Source of the DNA: Methanomassiliicoccaceae archaeon UBA480
GTDB taxonomy: Archaea > Thermoplasmatota > Thermoplasmata > Methanomassiliicoccales > Methanomethylophilaceae
DNA length: 13,658 bases
Reading direction: 5' to 3'
Assembly (NCBI GenBank): GCA_002506425.1
Contig: DAXO01000052.1
Span: forward strand, 1-13,658
In this document: positions 1 to 8,140 of the stretch, piece after piece
Layout of the letters: each line of letters opens with the position of its first letter
Position numbering within the stretch: position 1 is the stretch's first letter
The notes under the pieces: generated by a model
The model's input: only the letters and a program-made list of their open reading frames with translations
Database searches by the model: none
Told to the model about the DNA's origin: nothing
Translations under genes and position numbers: made by a program

Positions 1-516
1 GGCCGTGTCGTCCAGATTGTGCCCCGTGGCGAGGCATCTCGCTCCGATGCGGCGCGCCTCGTCGTTCATGAGCATGCGGCGGAACACGCCGCAGTACGTG
101 CACGGGCTGCTGTCTCCCGACACGGGGGCTACCTCGTCCATCGTCACGCCGAGCTCGGAGAACGACCTGAGGTGGAACTCCACACCGTTGTCGCGGCAGA
201 ACCTCCTGACGACATCGACGCTCGGAGGGCGGTAACCCGCTATGCCCTCGTCAATCGTGATCGCATGCACCTCGACGCCGTTCCTGTCGTTGAACACCGA
301 AGACAGGAGCTTCAGTGCGACCATGCTGTCCTTCCCTCCGGAGACCGCCACGGCGATCCTGTCCCCGCGAGACACGTCGATCTGCTTGCGTATCTCCCTC
401 TTCACGCGCTTCTCGACGTAGCTCATGAAGTGCTCGGCGCACAGGTGCGTGCCGTTGTAGCGTATGTATGTTACAGCGTCGCGTCCGCAGATGTCGCAGG
501 AGGTCGTCTTCGTCAC
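1..516 (-). CDS. tRNA 2-thiolation protein, NcsA/TtuA family (3' end cut by window)
   Basis: This is an N-type ATP-pyrophosphatase that adenylates a tRNA uridine and replaces its oxygen with sulfur (cytosolic tRNA 2-thiouridine synthesis). The visible 172 residues start with a zinc-finger-like part (C7, C10, C26, H29), then the PP-loop SGGKDS at 59-64, and a CTYC pair at 139-142 that in TtuA binds the catalytic 4Fe-4S cluster. The reading frame leaves the window at a GHNLDDTA motif, so the C-terminal half is missing. The start is GTG at 516: it places the first CxxC at residues 7-10, as is usual for the family, and GGAGGAG lies directly before it. The next ATG would remove the zinc finger. 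It is the last gene seen of the ubiA-cdc6-ncsA set and overlaps the end of cdc6 by 23 nt if cdc6 stops at CGA 496-494. No in-frame CGA was seen. The family is certain; the choice between NcsA and a paralogue is less so. Confidence 0.88.
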   Translation of the reverse strand, partial: MTKTTSCDICGRDAVTYIRYNGTHLCAEHFMSYVEKRVKREIRKQIDVSRGDRIAVAVSGGKDSMVALKLLSSVFNDRNGVEVHAITIDEGIAGYRPPSVDVVRRFCRDNGVEFHLRSFSELGVTMDEVAPVSGDSSPCTYCGVFRRMLMNDEARRIGARCLATGHNLDDTA

Positions 517-1660
517 CCTCCTCCAGCAGAGCCTGCATCTTCTCCGCCAGGATCTTGGACGGTATGTCGGGGAGGGACACGATGCTGACCTTCCCCGACT
601 GGTCCCTGTCTATGGAGAGCCTCACCGCGCCGAGCTTCTCCAGATCCTGGAGGTACGTCCAGAACTGGGTGTGCTTCCTCGCGGCGACCCCGTACTCCTC
701 GCAGGCGATGGCGTACGTCTTCTCGACGGCCGACGAGGGGACGGAGAGCTTGCTCTTCATCGCCCTGGCTACGGCCAGCAGCACCAGCATGCGGTTCACG
801 TCGAGGGACCTCAGCTTCGAATCCGAGATGGAACTGTAGATCATCGCCTTGGCGGCGCGGACGTGCTCTGTTGTCATCTCCCCGGCATCGTCCTCCTCGG
901 CTATGTTGGCGGCGCGGTCCAGGAGCTCTATCGCCATCCTGGCGTCTCCGTATTCCGCGGACTCCTCCGCGATGAGCCTTATGGAATCCTCGGTGTACCT
1001 CCCCGGGTACAGGGCCTCCTCGGCGCGGGACGAGGCGATCTCCGTCAGCTCCTCCTCCGAGTACTTGTCGAAGCGCACGGTGTTCGTCCTGCGGAAGGTG
1101 GAGTGGGAGGCCTCGTCGAGATACCTGTCGACGGGCTCCTGCGTTATCATGATGAGGGATATCTGGGCCTTGGCGTCCGCCCTGGAGCGCATCAGCTGGT
1201 AGACCAGGTCGGTAGAGCCCTTCTTGAACAGGACGTCGACCTCGTCCAGGATCACGACGAGGCTCCTCTCGTTGGTGGCGAAATGCTGCGCCAGGACGCG
1301 GGCCATCTCGTCGGCCGAGAATCCGCGCTCGGGGAACCCCTTGTCGTAGTGGCGGATGAGCTGCACGAGCGTCCCCGCCTCGCTGGAGTTCCTGCAGTTG
1401 ATGTACACGGTGTCGACCGGCCTCCCCTCGGAGGCCATGAATGCGGACATGTCCGAACAGAACCTGCGCGCGGTGACGGTCTTCCCCGTACCGACGCTTC
1501 CGACGAGCAGCGCCGAGCACTGGCGGCCCTCCAGCGCCAGAGGGCGGAACAGCGTCTCCAGCCTGGAAATCTGCATGCCGCGGCTCACCAGATTGCGCGG
1601 GACGTAGGAGAAGTCCAGGACGGACCCGTCGCGGATTATCGTCGACTTCCGGTCGAACAT
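494..1660 (-). CDS. cdc6: Orc1/Cdc6 replication initiator, ending at an in-frame CGA
   Basis: This AAA+ ATPase marks and opens archaeal replication origins and loads the MCM helicase. Walker A GSVGTGKT is at residues 54-61, Walker B ILDEVD at 137-142, a sensor-2-like GDAR around 240, and a winged-helix domain over the last ~100 residues (from about 285). The sensor-1 stretch reads MITQEP, without the usual asparagine. Translation starts at ATG 1660, one base after the TGA of the upstream lipid gene, so the two are probably co-transcribed. Counting CGA 496-494 as the end gives 388 residues, typical for the family. The standard-code frame continues 80 more codons to a stop at 251; that tail is arginine-rich, resembles nothing, and is the out-of-frame shadow of the downstream thiolase gene. 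No other CGA occurs in the gene. I infer that CGA is the true end. A conventional annotation would give 251-1660. Confidence 0.85.
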
Positions 1661-1661
1661 G

Positions 1662-2477
1662 TCAGGATACGGCTCCCAGGAGGAATGCGATCAGTCCCGC
1701 GAACATTCCGATCTTGGCCGTCTTCTCGGCCTTGCGCGGGCTCCTGAACACGATGAACGCGCTGTACAGGAAGACGATATCCGCGGCCACGACCGTGTAG
1801 TAGAGCACCCCGTACGTCCCCTCGAGCATCGGCAGCATGCTGAGGATCGGGCCGGAGATGAAGAACACGGCCGCCAGAGCGGACGATGCGCGCGCTCCTA
1901 TGACCATCGGCAGGGTCCTGCGGCCCTCGTCCGAGTCCATGTCCTCTATATCCTTGGCGATCTCCCTTCCGATGGATACGAGGCAGGCCATGGACGCCAC
2001 GACGATGTTCGCCCACACGTCTCCCACGACGGCGCCTCCCATGAGGAACAGCATCCCCGTGAGGACGGCTATGGTCAGATTCCCTACGAAGCCCCTCTGC
2101 TTGAGGAACAGCTCGTAGGAGAACATGAGCGCGCTGGCGACGGCGACCACCGCCACGCAGACCGGATCGAACGTGAGTGCGGAGACGGCGACCGATGCGA
2201 CGAGCAGCCCCACTCCGGCGTTGCGGGCCTCCTCCGGCCTCATCCTGCCTGAAGGCACCGGCCTCTCGGGATGCGCCGTCTTATCGATATCGCGGTCTAT
2301 GTAGTCGTTGAGGGAGTTGCCTCCCGCGATGAACATGAAAACTATCGCGGCGGATATCAGCAGGTTCGTCCAATGATCCGATATTCCCGTCCCTACCGCC
2401 ATCACGGCCGCTATCATCACGCCGAGGATGCCCATCACGGCGTTCCCCAGACGGAACAGCTGAAGATATCTGTTCAT
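1662..2477 (-). CDS. Digeranylgeranylglyceryl phosphate synthase (UbiA prenyltransferase)
   Basis: This integral membrane enzyme adds the second geranylgeranyl chain to geranylgeranylglyceryl phosphate, the committed step to archaeal diether lipids. The 271 residues contain about eight hydrophobic segments. The first aspartate-rich motif is NDYIDRDID (N57, D58, D61, D65) and the second is DIEDMDSD (residues 176-183); both bind Mg2+-diphosphate in UbiA enzymes. Length and motifs fit the archaeal DGGGP synthase rather than a quinone or haem prenyltransferase. The gene ends in TGA. Its ATG at 2477 lies about 25 nt from a TATA element, which suggests a leaderless transcript. It is followed after one base by cdc6 and is divergent from another lipid-related gene at 2565. 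Confidence 0.88.
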   Translation of the reverse strand: MNRYLQLFRLGNAVMGILGVMIAAVMAVGTGISDHWTNLLISAAIVFMFIAGGNSLNDYIDRDIDKTAHPERPVPSGRMRPEEARNAGVGLLVASVAVSALTFDPVCVAVVAVASALMFSYELFLKQRGFVGNLTIAVLTGMLFLMGGAVVGDVWANIVVASMACLVSIGREIAKDIEDMDSDEGRRTLPMVIGARASSALAAVFFISGPILSMLPMLEGTYGVLYYTVVAADIVFLYSAFIVFRSPRKAEKTAKIGMFAGLIAFLLGAVS

Positions 2478-2498
2478 CGACCGGTCATCGCTCTTCCG

Positions 2499-2506
2499 GA
2501 TATATC
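2499..2506 (-). promoter_or_regulatory. TATA box for the ubiA-cdc6-ncsA transcript
   Basis: GATATATC lies about 25 nt upstream of the ATG at 2477. In archaea the start site lies roughly 25 nt from the TATA centre, so transcription would begin at or near the start codon (leaderless). Only one good candidate is present in the 87-bp divergent gap. Confidence 0.55.
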
Positions 2507-2533
2507 AATGCCGATGAGGAGGCCTGTGCGGGC

Positions 2534-2539
2534 TTTATC
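2534..2539 (+). promoter_or_regulatory. TATA-like element for the 2565 gene
   Basis: TTTATC is centred about 28 nt before ATG 2565, again at leaderless spacing. This supports the ATG at 2565 rather than the in-frame ATGs at about 2507, which would lie upstream of the predicted transcription start. Confidence 0.45.
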
Positions 2540-2564
2540 ATTGTATAACGCATGGCAGCCGAAG

Positions 2565-3272
2565 ATGCTCATGCAGGCGCAGGATGTTCTGGGACTGGTG
2601 CTGGTCTACGCTGTGATAGGGTGCACCCTGGCTGCGGCCCTGTGCTGCAGGAGGAGGCATCCCGGTATCGATGCGAGGAAGGTGATCCATGCCGGAGTGG
2701 GCATGTTCGTGTTCGTCTGGTGGATCTTCACCGAAGAGTGGATCATGCTCGTGTTCTTCACTGTGCCCTTCGCTTTCGTCGTCCTGCTGGCGATGTTCGA
2801 CGGGAACCCGGTGTCGAAGACCGATCTGGGAGCGATATCCAACGATATGGGCCACCGCATAGGGCTGTTCGTCTACGTCCTGAGCATAAACCTCCTGGTG
2901 CTGCTCTTCTTCGACGGGCACTGGACTGCCGCGACGATAGGAGCGGTCGCGATGACGTTCGGGGACTCGGCCGGAAGCGCGATAGGGAGGAGGTTCGGGA
3001 ACCGCAGGATACTGAACGGGAAGTCCCTGGAAGGGACGATGGCGGTCTTCGCCGTCACGGCGGCCGTCTCGTTCATCGTTCTGACCCTGTACTCCTATCT
3101 GAACGGAGCGGGACTGTACGGCGGGGACGTGTCCGGCATCCTGCCGTCGTGGGCCATGTGCCTCGTCGCGGGACTGGTGGCCTGCCTGTCCGAGCTCCTG
3201 TGCCCCGGACAGTACGACAATCTCTCGAACTCTATGACCGTGGCCGTGGCCATGGTGCTGCTGGGGCTGTGA
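2565..3272 (+). CDS. SEC59/phytol kinase-like CTP-dependent polyprenol kinase family membrane protein
   Basis: The 235 residues form about six or seven membrane segments. The family signature is visible: an RKVIHAG motif near the N-terminus, and a GDSAGSAIGRRFG ... GKSLEGT segment in the middle, which matches the CTP-binding region of dolichol, phytol and farnesol kinases (COG0170). The likely role is phosphorylation of a polyprenol or a recycled isoprenoid at the membrane, which fits its position beside the ether-lipid prenyltransferase. The exact substrate cannot be read from the sequence, and such proteins are often annotated as phosphatidate cytidylyltransferase. It ends in TGA at 3270-3272, and the kinase-like gene starts 4 nt later, so the two are probably co-transcribed. 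The start could also be the second ATG at 2571. Confidence 0.75.
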   Translation: MLMQAQDVLGLVLVYAVIGCTLAAALCCRRRHPGIDARKVIHAGVGMFVFVWWIFTEEWIMLVFFTVPFAFVVLLAMFDGNPVSKTDLGAISNDMGHRIGLFVYVLSINLLVLLFFDGHWTAATIGAVAMTFGDSAGSAIGRRFGNRRILNGKSLEGTMAVFAVTAAVSFIVLTLYSYLNGAGLYGGDVSGILPSWAMCLVAGLVACLSELLCPGQYDNLSNSMTVAVAMVLLGL

Positions 3273-3276
3273 AGGC

Positions 3277-3843
3277 ATGACCTGGTATGTCGTGGACGGG
3301 ATGGACGGATCGGGCAAGAGCACCGCCGCGGACGTTCTAGTGGATAAGCTCGAATCCGAGGGCAGGAAGGTCCTGAGGATCGAGCATCCCAACAGGGCGA
3401 CACGCCTCGGAAGGCTGGAGGCGAGGCTGCTTCTCGTCGATGGGAAGGCCGCGCTCGTCGCCTCCACCGCGCTCTATGTGGCGGACGTCGTCAGATCCGT
3501 TTGGAGGATGAAGCGCGCCCGCGGATTCGACGATGTCGTGTTCGTGAGGTACATCATGGCCGTGGCGTACCTGCCCGACGATCTCGCCGGAATGGCGTAC
3601 AGGATATTCGCCAACGTCCTCCCGACGCCCGACGTGAGGATACTCGTGGACGTGGACCCCGAGACGGCCATGAGAAGGATCGAATCCCGCGGAGAGGAGC
3701 TGGAGAGGTTCGAGAGCCCCGAGAAGCTCGAGAAGGTCCGCGGAAGGATGCTCCGGCTGTCCGACGGATGGATCGTCGTGGACAACTCGGGATCCCCCGA
3801 GGAATCCGCGGACGGGATCCGCGCCGCCGCCCTCGGGAAGCGA
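3277..3843 (+). CDS. Thymidylate kinase-like P-loop kinase, ending at an in-frame CGA
   Basis: The protein resembles dTMP kinase, which makes dTDP from dTMP with ATP. The P-loop GMDGSGKS is at 8-15. A lid-like segment RRIESRGEELERFES at 133-147 matches the R-x6-RFE region of the family. The C-terminus WIVVDNSGSPEES is also typical. The usual DR(Y/F/H) motif reads VRY at 90-92, so a key aspartate is missing; the enzyme may be divergent or act on another nucleotide. Ending at CGA 3841-3843 gives 188 residues, normal for the family, and leaves 14 bp before the convergent comDE stop. The standard-code frame instead runs 71 codons further to a TAG at 4057-4059, antisense to comDE. No other CGA was seen in the gene. 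A conventional annotation would give 3277-4059. Confidence 0.72.
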
Positions 3844-3857
3844 CGGCCCGGAGCCGC

Positions 3858-4973
3858 TCATCCGCTTCTAACCGCCGCTTCGAATCTGTCGCGTATCTCG
3901 GCGGCCTTCAGCGGGATGTTCGGCGAATCGGAGTTGAACACCCTTATCGGCACGTGCACGAATGCCAAGCATCCCCTCTCGGACACCGCCGAGCGGATGG
4001 ATTCTGGATCGGAAGCCCTCTCCACGCGGGGAAGGCCGTATGCGGAGGCGACCGCGTAGAGATCCACGGCCGCATAGGCGGGATCTATCTGGTTCCCGGT
4101 TGATCCGAAGGTCCCGTTGTCCAGGCATACGACGGTCAGATTCGCCGGCCTGACTGAAGCCAGCACAGGCAGGAACGATGAGCCGAGGGTGCTCCCGTCG
4201 CCGTCGATCACGACCACGCGGCGTTCGGTGAAAAGGGCCATGCCGAAGCCGATCGGCGTCGCCTGCGTGTAGCTGCCGAGCATGTAGAAGTTCAGAGGCC
4301 TGTCCCTCGAGGCGTAGACCTCCTTGGACGGGACCCCGATGTTGGAGACGACGATGTCCCCCTCGCCTATGGAGGACATGACCTCGGATATCGCCTCGAT
4401 ACGGGTGAGGGCAGGCTCCTCGAACGGGGAGTCCGCCTGGCGGACGCTTCCCCGCCTCCTCGGAGGATACTCCTGGGGAAGGCGCTTGGAGCCTCCCCAC
4501 AGCTCGGGCTTGATCAGGACCACGTTCATCGCCGATCCCGAGAACGCCTCCTCCATGGCCTCGCCCACGAGGGGGATGTCCTCGGCCTTCTCCACGACGC
4601 GGCATCCTATGCCGTATACGGAAAGGAGCTCCGGGATGCGGGAGTTGAACGGTATCTGGGCCTCTATCTTCTCGGATTCGGTCCCCCTCCAGCTCGCCAG
4701 GACGAACAGGGGGAGCCCGTAGCAGGCCGTGAGGGACATCATGGCGTTGAGCATGTTGCCCAGGCCGGAGCTCTGTATCGAGACCACCGCCCTCCTCCCC
4801 ATGAGCGCCGTTCCGGCGCAAAGGCCGACCGCATCCTCCTCGCGGGTGATGTCGATGGTCCTGAACTCCTGGTGGAGCATGTCAGTGAGACGCTTGTTCT
4901 TGTCGCACGGGAGGCTGAACACGATGTCCGCCCCGGCGGATCTGAGCTGCTCTATGACTGCCTCCTCGTTCAT
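3858..4973 (-). CDS. comDE: Sulfopyruvate decarboxylase, fused alpha and beta subunits (ComDE)
   Basis: This thiamine-diphosphate enzyme converts sulfopyruvate to sulfoacetaldehyde and CO2 in coenzyme M synthesis. In the 371 residues, the first ~165 form the alpha (ComD) part with REEDAVG at 44-50, which carries the glutamate that activates the cofactor. Residues from about 185 onward form the beta (ComE) part with GDGS at 258-261 and N286 of the ThDP/Mg site. The two are separate in Methanocaldococcus and fused in Methanosarcina-type genomes, as here. The ATG at 4973 overlaps the TGA of cysteate synthase as ATGA and has a near-perfect Shine-Dalgarno sequence. The gene ends in TGA at 3860-3858. 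It directly follows the gene that supplies its pathway precursor, so the assignment is strong. Confidence 0.9.
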   Translation of the reverse strand: MNEEAVIEQLRSAGADIVFSLPCDKNKRLTDMLHQEFRTIDITREEDAVGLCAGTALMGRRAVVSIQSSGLGNMLNAMMSLTACYGLPLFVLASWRGTESEKIEAQIPFNSRIPELLSVYGIGCRVVEKAEDIPLVGEAMEEAFSGSAMNVVLIKPELWGGSKRLPQEYPPRRRGSVRQADSPFEEPALTRIEAISEVMSSIGEGDIVVSNIGVPSKEVYASRDRPLNFYMLGSYTQATPIGFGMALFTERRVVVIDGDGSTLGSSFLPVLASVRPANLTVVCLDNGTFGSTGNQIDPAYAAVDLYAVASAYGLPRVERASDPESIRSAVSERGCLAFVHVPIRVFNSDSPNIPLKAAEIRDRFEAAVRSG

Positions 4974-6217
4974 GCCAGCACCTCCATGATCTCGTCCGCG
5001 GATGCATCCGCATCCAGAACGGCCTTCGGCTCTATCCTCGCCATGTCGAAATCCTCCCTGGAGCGCTCGATCCCGCCCCCGGTCATGTTCAGGAATATGC
5101 ACGAGCCGGTATCGACCGAGCCCTCCTCGACGGCCTTGATGAGCGAAGCGAGAGCCACCGAGGCGGCCGGATTGGGTGCGGACGATTCCATCGAGTTCCA
5201 CAGCTTCTCGGCCGATCTGGCCTCGGCGTTCGTGACCGTATGGAACCTGCCGTCCGTGGCGGCCATGGCGTCGTAGACGCCCCCGGCCATGGAGTACGGC
5301 GGCTTCCTGTTCGTCAGTACGTCGGCGTACACCTCGAAGACGTCCTTCTCGTCGCCGAGGTCCTCTGCGGTTATCTCCCGCCTTCCGGCGTTCCATGCCT
5401 TCGCCATGGGGACGAACGGCTCGTTCTGGGCCAGCTCCAGGCGGGGGAGCCTCTCCCCGTACCTTCCGTCGCCTATCAGGCGCATGGACGCCTCCCACGC
5501 CGCTATGCCTCCGGTCCCGCTTCCGACGGCCTGGAAGTAGTGGTCGGGAAGACGGCCGATGGAGACCGTCCCGTCCAGCATGACCGTTCCCATCCCGTCC
5601 CTGCGGGCGATGTTCCTCGCTCCGCCTTCGGGGACGTATCCGGACATCGAGGATATCCTGTCCGCGACGGCGATCGCATCCGCATAGTCGCCCCTGACGG
5701 CGAGAACGGTGGCGAATCCCCTGTCCTCGGTGACCGTCATCCCGTCCGCCGCGCCTTCGGGGACCACGACGACGCATCTGCGCCCGATCTCGTTCCCGAT
5801 CTCGGCGAACGCCCTGGCGGTGTTCCCGGCTGAGGCGACCACGACGGAATCGTCGGAGAAGTCGCTCAGGCGCGCGTAGGTGGGCAGCGCCTCGAGCTCC
5901 TTGAACGAACCGGACACGGCCATCGCCCCGCGCTCCGGATAGTATCCGGTGAATCCGATCCAGAGATCGGAGAGACCGAGCTCCCTGGAGAGGGCCTCGC
6001 TCCTGAACGTGACCGGCCCCGCCCTGCATTCGAAGGTGCGGGACACCGGCAGCCAGTCGCGGAACCTGAACACGTTCCTCTCCGGGCCGACGGTCAGCCT
6101 CTTTGCCTTGTACCTGGCTCTGAGCAGCCCCTTGTGGCCGTTGGGACAGCTCAGGGTGTACCTCTCCTCGACCTCCTCCCCGTTCTCCACGCAGTACAGC
6201 GAATAGCTCCTCTCCAT
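4970..6217 (-). CDS. Cysteate synthase (PLP-dependent, threonine-synthase-like)
   Basis: This enzyme makes L-cysteate from O-phosphoserine and sulfite, the first step of the coenzyme M route used by some methanogens. The 415 residues match the length of the characterised Methanosarcina enzyme. The PLP lysine lies in SGSFKELEA (K106) rather than the SFKDR of ordinary threonine synthase, and this is the main reason for the call. GNTA at 131-134 and a glycine-rich GSGTGG near 228 bind the phosphate. N-terminal cysteines C9 and C24 sit in a short zinc-ribbon-like segment. The start at 6217 is preferred over the ATG at 6238 because it avoids overlap with the upstream gene and has GGAGA at a suitable distance. 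It begins 4 nt after the marker-16 stop and overlaps comDE as ATGA. The alternative, threonine synthase, is less likely given comDE next door. Confidence 0.85.
   Translation of the reverse strand: MERSYSLYCVENGEEVEERYTLSCPNGHKGLLRARYKAKRLTVGPERNVFRFRDWLPVSRTFECRAGPVTFRSEALSRELGLSDLWIGFTGYYPERGAMAVSGSFKELEALPTYARLSDFSDDSVVVASAGNTARAFAEIGNEIGRRCVVVVPEGAADGMTVTEDRGFATVLAVRGDYADAIAVADRISSMSGYVPEGGARNIARRDGMGTVMLDGTVSIGRLPDHYFQAVGSGTGGIAAWEASMRLIGDGRYGERLPRLELAQNEPFVPMAKAWNAGRREITAEDLGDEKDVFEVYADVLTNRKPPYSMAGGVYDAMAATDGRFHTVTNAEARSAEKLWNSMESSAPNPAASVALASLIKAVEEGSVDTGSCIFLNMTGGGIERSREDFDMARIEPKAVLDADASADEIMEVLA
4979..4985 (-). promoter_or_regulatory. Strong Shine-Dalgarno of comDE
   Basis: GGAGGTG lies 5 nt upstream of ATG 4973, inside the end of the cysteate synthase gene. 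It shows that comDE is translated by its own initiation as well as by coupling through the ATGA overlap. Confidence 0.75.
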
Positions 6218-6221
6218 CGCG

Positions 6222-7490
6222 TCATCTCTCCATTCCATGGATCTCGTTGAACAGCCCGAGGGACCAGTCCCCTTCGCGGACCATGCGCTTCAGGTCCTCG
6301 CAGACCTTCAGCCCTATGCTCCTGCTCGACTGCCTCAGGCGGACCGGGACCCCTCCGGCCGGGCCGTCGGGGAATCCCACGGATCCCATGTCGCAGGAGA
6401 ACGCCTTCCCGACACAAGACGATACGCATCCTCCGCAGTCCATGCACCTGCTCCTGTCGATCCCCTCGGAAGGGGATGCGTCCCTGGGGCAGAGGGCGTC
6501 GGCCATGCAGGTCCCGCAATGGAGGCACTTCGACATGTCCGCCTCGACGGCGATGTTCCCGCTTTTCCATACGGACGAGTACCTGTCGGATGCTATGGGC
6601 TTCCTGTCGCGCACGTCGCAGAGCGGGAGCTCCGCGTCCTCGTTGAGGACCGAGAGCCTGTCGAGCATGCCCTGGTCGAGCACCGGGAAGGCCGTTCCGA
6701 CGGATATGGTGCATTCCGGGGAGACGGACGTCCTGAAGCCGCCCATGTACTCGGGCCTCATCAGGTGCATGTCGGCCTCCACCGACAGGTTGGGCTTGGC
6801 GACGTTGCTGCGCGTCCCCGGGCCCAGGACGATTCCCGGGGCTCCGTTGACGAACACGGCGGCGCCCGTCCTCAGGAACCTGCACTCGGGATCGTTCTGC
6901 AGGGGGTTGATGTCCCCGCATCCGCTGAACGTGGCTTCGCTCCATCCGCCCTTCATGGGTCTCGGGCCGCTGAAGATTGTGCCGACATCCCCGTCGGCCG
7001 TCGCGAAGCAGTTGTAGTTCTTGAAGAAGCTGCGGGTGGTGATCATCTTGGCGTACGGGATCTCGGACAGGGTCACCGTCTTCGACACTGTCCTTCCGTC
7101 GTCGGTGACGACGGACACCTCGATCCCCTTTCCCTCTACCATGTCCCTGAACAGATGCCCTCCGCCGTATGACGCGTCGCGGTGCGCCGTGCCGTTGACG
7201 GTGACGTCCACCATGCCGAGGGACTCGTTGGGGCACGGACCGACGTTCGCGGGCACGCCGTTCAGCGTCACGGACTCCGCACGCCTGAACTCGCCGGGGC
7301 CGCACAGGGGGATGCACAGCACGGCCATCGTACCCGATACCACGCCGAACGAACCCGCCGTCACCACGTCCACCTCGTCCAGTGACGGCTTCCTCCCATT
7401 GCGGACGAGCTCCTTGAACTCCTCCGCCGTGTACACGACGGCCTTCTTCGAATCTATCCTCCTCTGGATCTCCGATATCGTCCTGCTCAC
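6222..7490 (-). CDS. Methanogenesis marker protein 16 (DUF39-type domain plus 2x4Fe-4S ferredoxin); candidate coenzyme M-forming protein
   Basis: The 422-residue protein has an N-terminal DUF39/HcyBio-like domain (roughly 10-310) with a conserved-looking cysteine in KNYNCFATADGD (C161). A ferredoxin-type stretch lies at 322-366 with two sets of four cysteines (CLHCGTC...CP and CMDCGGC...C). This matches methanogenesis marker 16, found only in methanogens. DUF39 proteins in Methanosarcina are needed to convert aspartate semialdehyde to homocysteine, an aldehyde-to-thiol reaction. By analogy, and by position next to cysteate synthase and comDE, this one may convert sulfoacetaldehyde to coenzyme M; that is inference. 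The start is GTG 7490, overlapping the preceding TGA as GTGA, with GGTGAT just upstream; an ATG at 7553 would overlap by 67 nt. It ends in TGA, 4 nt before cysteate synthase. Confidence 0.82.
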   Translation of the reverse strand: MSRTISEIQRRIDSKKAVVYTAEEFKELVRNGRKPSLDEVDVVTAGSFGVVSGTMAVLCIPLCGPGEFRRAESVTLNGVPANVGPCPNESLGMVDVTVNGTAHRDASYGGGHLFRDMVEGKGIEVSVVTDDGRTVSKTVTLSEIPYAKMITTRSFFKNYNCFATADGDVGTIFSGPRPMKGGWSEATFSGCGDINPLQNDPECRFLRTGAAVFVNGAPGIVLGPGTRSNVAKPNLSVEADMHLMRPEYMGGFRTSVSPECTISVGTAFPVLDQGMLDRLSVLNEDAELPLCDVRDRKPIASDRYSSVWKSGNIAVEADMSKCLHCGTCMADALCPRDASPSEGIDRSRCMDCGGCVSSCVGKAFSCDMGSVGFPDGPAGGVPVRLRQSSRSIGLKVCEDLKRMVREGDWSLGLFNEIHGMER

Positions 7491-8140
7491 AGTATCACCA
7501 CATCCTCTACCCTGACGTGTATCCCCCAGGGCTTGTCTATCACCATGTTGCACAGCGCGGTATGCGCCCGGTCCATCATGCAGAATCCGGGCAGGAAGTG
7601 CTGCCTCATCCCGAATCTCGGCTCACCCGTTATCGGGATCGCGCGCCCCTCGAATCCCAGCATGTGGTACATCTTGACCTCCTTCACCCTGTCGAAGCAT
7701 CCGCGGGACAGGGCCGGTCCGAGCACATGCCCGGTTATGACTCCGGTCACGGGGTCGGCCTCGATCACCTTCATCACATGGTTCACCGGGCATCCCGCTC
7801 CCGCGGGGCGCCCGACCACTATGTCGCCGGGGACGATGCCCATCCTCTCCACGGAATCGGACCTGAACGGCAGGACGATCTTCCTCGCCGAGGGCTCTCC
7901 GGGGAGCGGGGCGATGACGTACTCGTACGCCTGCCCGACCACATCGATGCCGCTGTAGCGCGGCTGCGGGACCGCCATCGGGATGGAATCCGAAGGCTCC
8001 CTGTAGAACGGGCAGGAGTCCCTCTCCAGCGTTCCGGCCGCCACCCTCTCGACGTAAATATCGCAGGTCCTGCATCCGCAGGCTCCGCAGTTCCTCCCGG
8101 GAGGGACGAACTCACTCGCCGCGGTAGATGTTGTCGGCAT
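7487..8140 (-). CDS. 4Fe-4S-binding protein of the coenzyme M-linked operon
   Basis: The 217-residue protein opens with a short Fe-S domain, C18-x2-C21-x4-C26-x16-C43, the pattern of the PF04060 type seen in corrinoid and acetyl-CoA synthase proteins. The remaining ~170 residues contain conserved-looking segments (GAGCPVNHV, FEGRAIPITGEP, further cysteines near 190-200) that I cannot assign to a named function. The start at ATG 8140 overlaps the upstream GTPase gene by 29 nt but is fixed by an AGGAGGAT Shine-Dalgarno 5 nt upstream. It ends in TGA, overlapping the marker-16 GTG start. Its place between a metallochaperone-like GTPase and an Fe-S protein suggests an electron carrier or cluster donor to marker 16; this is inference. 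Confidence 0.7.
   Translation of the reverse strand: MPTTSTAASEFVPPGRNCGACGCRTCDIYVERVAAGTLERDSCPFYREPSDSIPMAVPQPRYSGIDVVGQAYEYVIAPLPGEPSARKIVLPFRSDSVERMGIVPGDIVVGRPAGAGCPVNHVMKVIEADPVTGVITGHVLGPALSRGCFDRVKEVKMYHMLGFEGRAIPITGEPRFGMRQHFLPGFCMMDRAHTALCNMVIDKPWGIHVRVEDVVIL

Noticed and set aside
464..1747. Long plus-strand open frames opposite cdc6 and similar ones opposite the CoM operon
   Set aside because: They are antisense to genes with clear motifs and have shadow-like R/G/V/H-rich composition.
3844..4059. C-terminal extension of the kinase-like protein to the TAG at 4057, or pyrrolysine read-through there
   Set aside because: The tail is antisense to conserved comDE coding sequence and has no domain; a CGA stop at 3841 explains the length better.
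6218..6238. ATG start at 6238 for cysteate synthase
   Set aside because: It overlaps the marker-16 end; ATG 6217 has GGAGA at a good distance and gives the usual family length.
7491..7553. ATG start at 7553 for marker 16
   Set aside because: It would overlap the Fe-S gene by 67 nt, whereas the GTG at 7490 forms a GTGA overlap and has an upstream GGTGAT.
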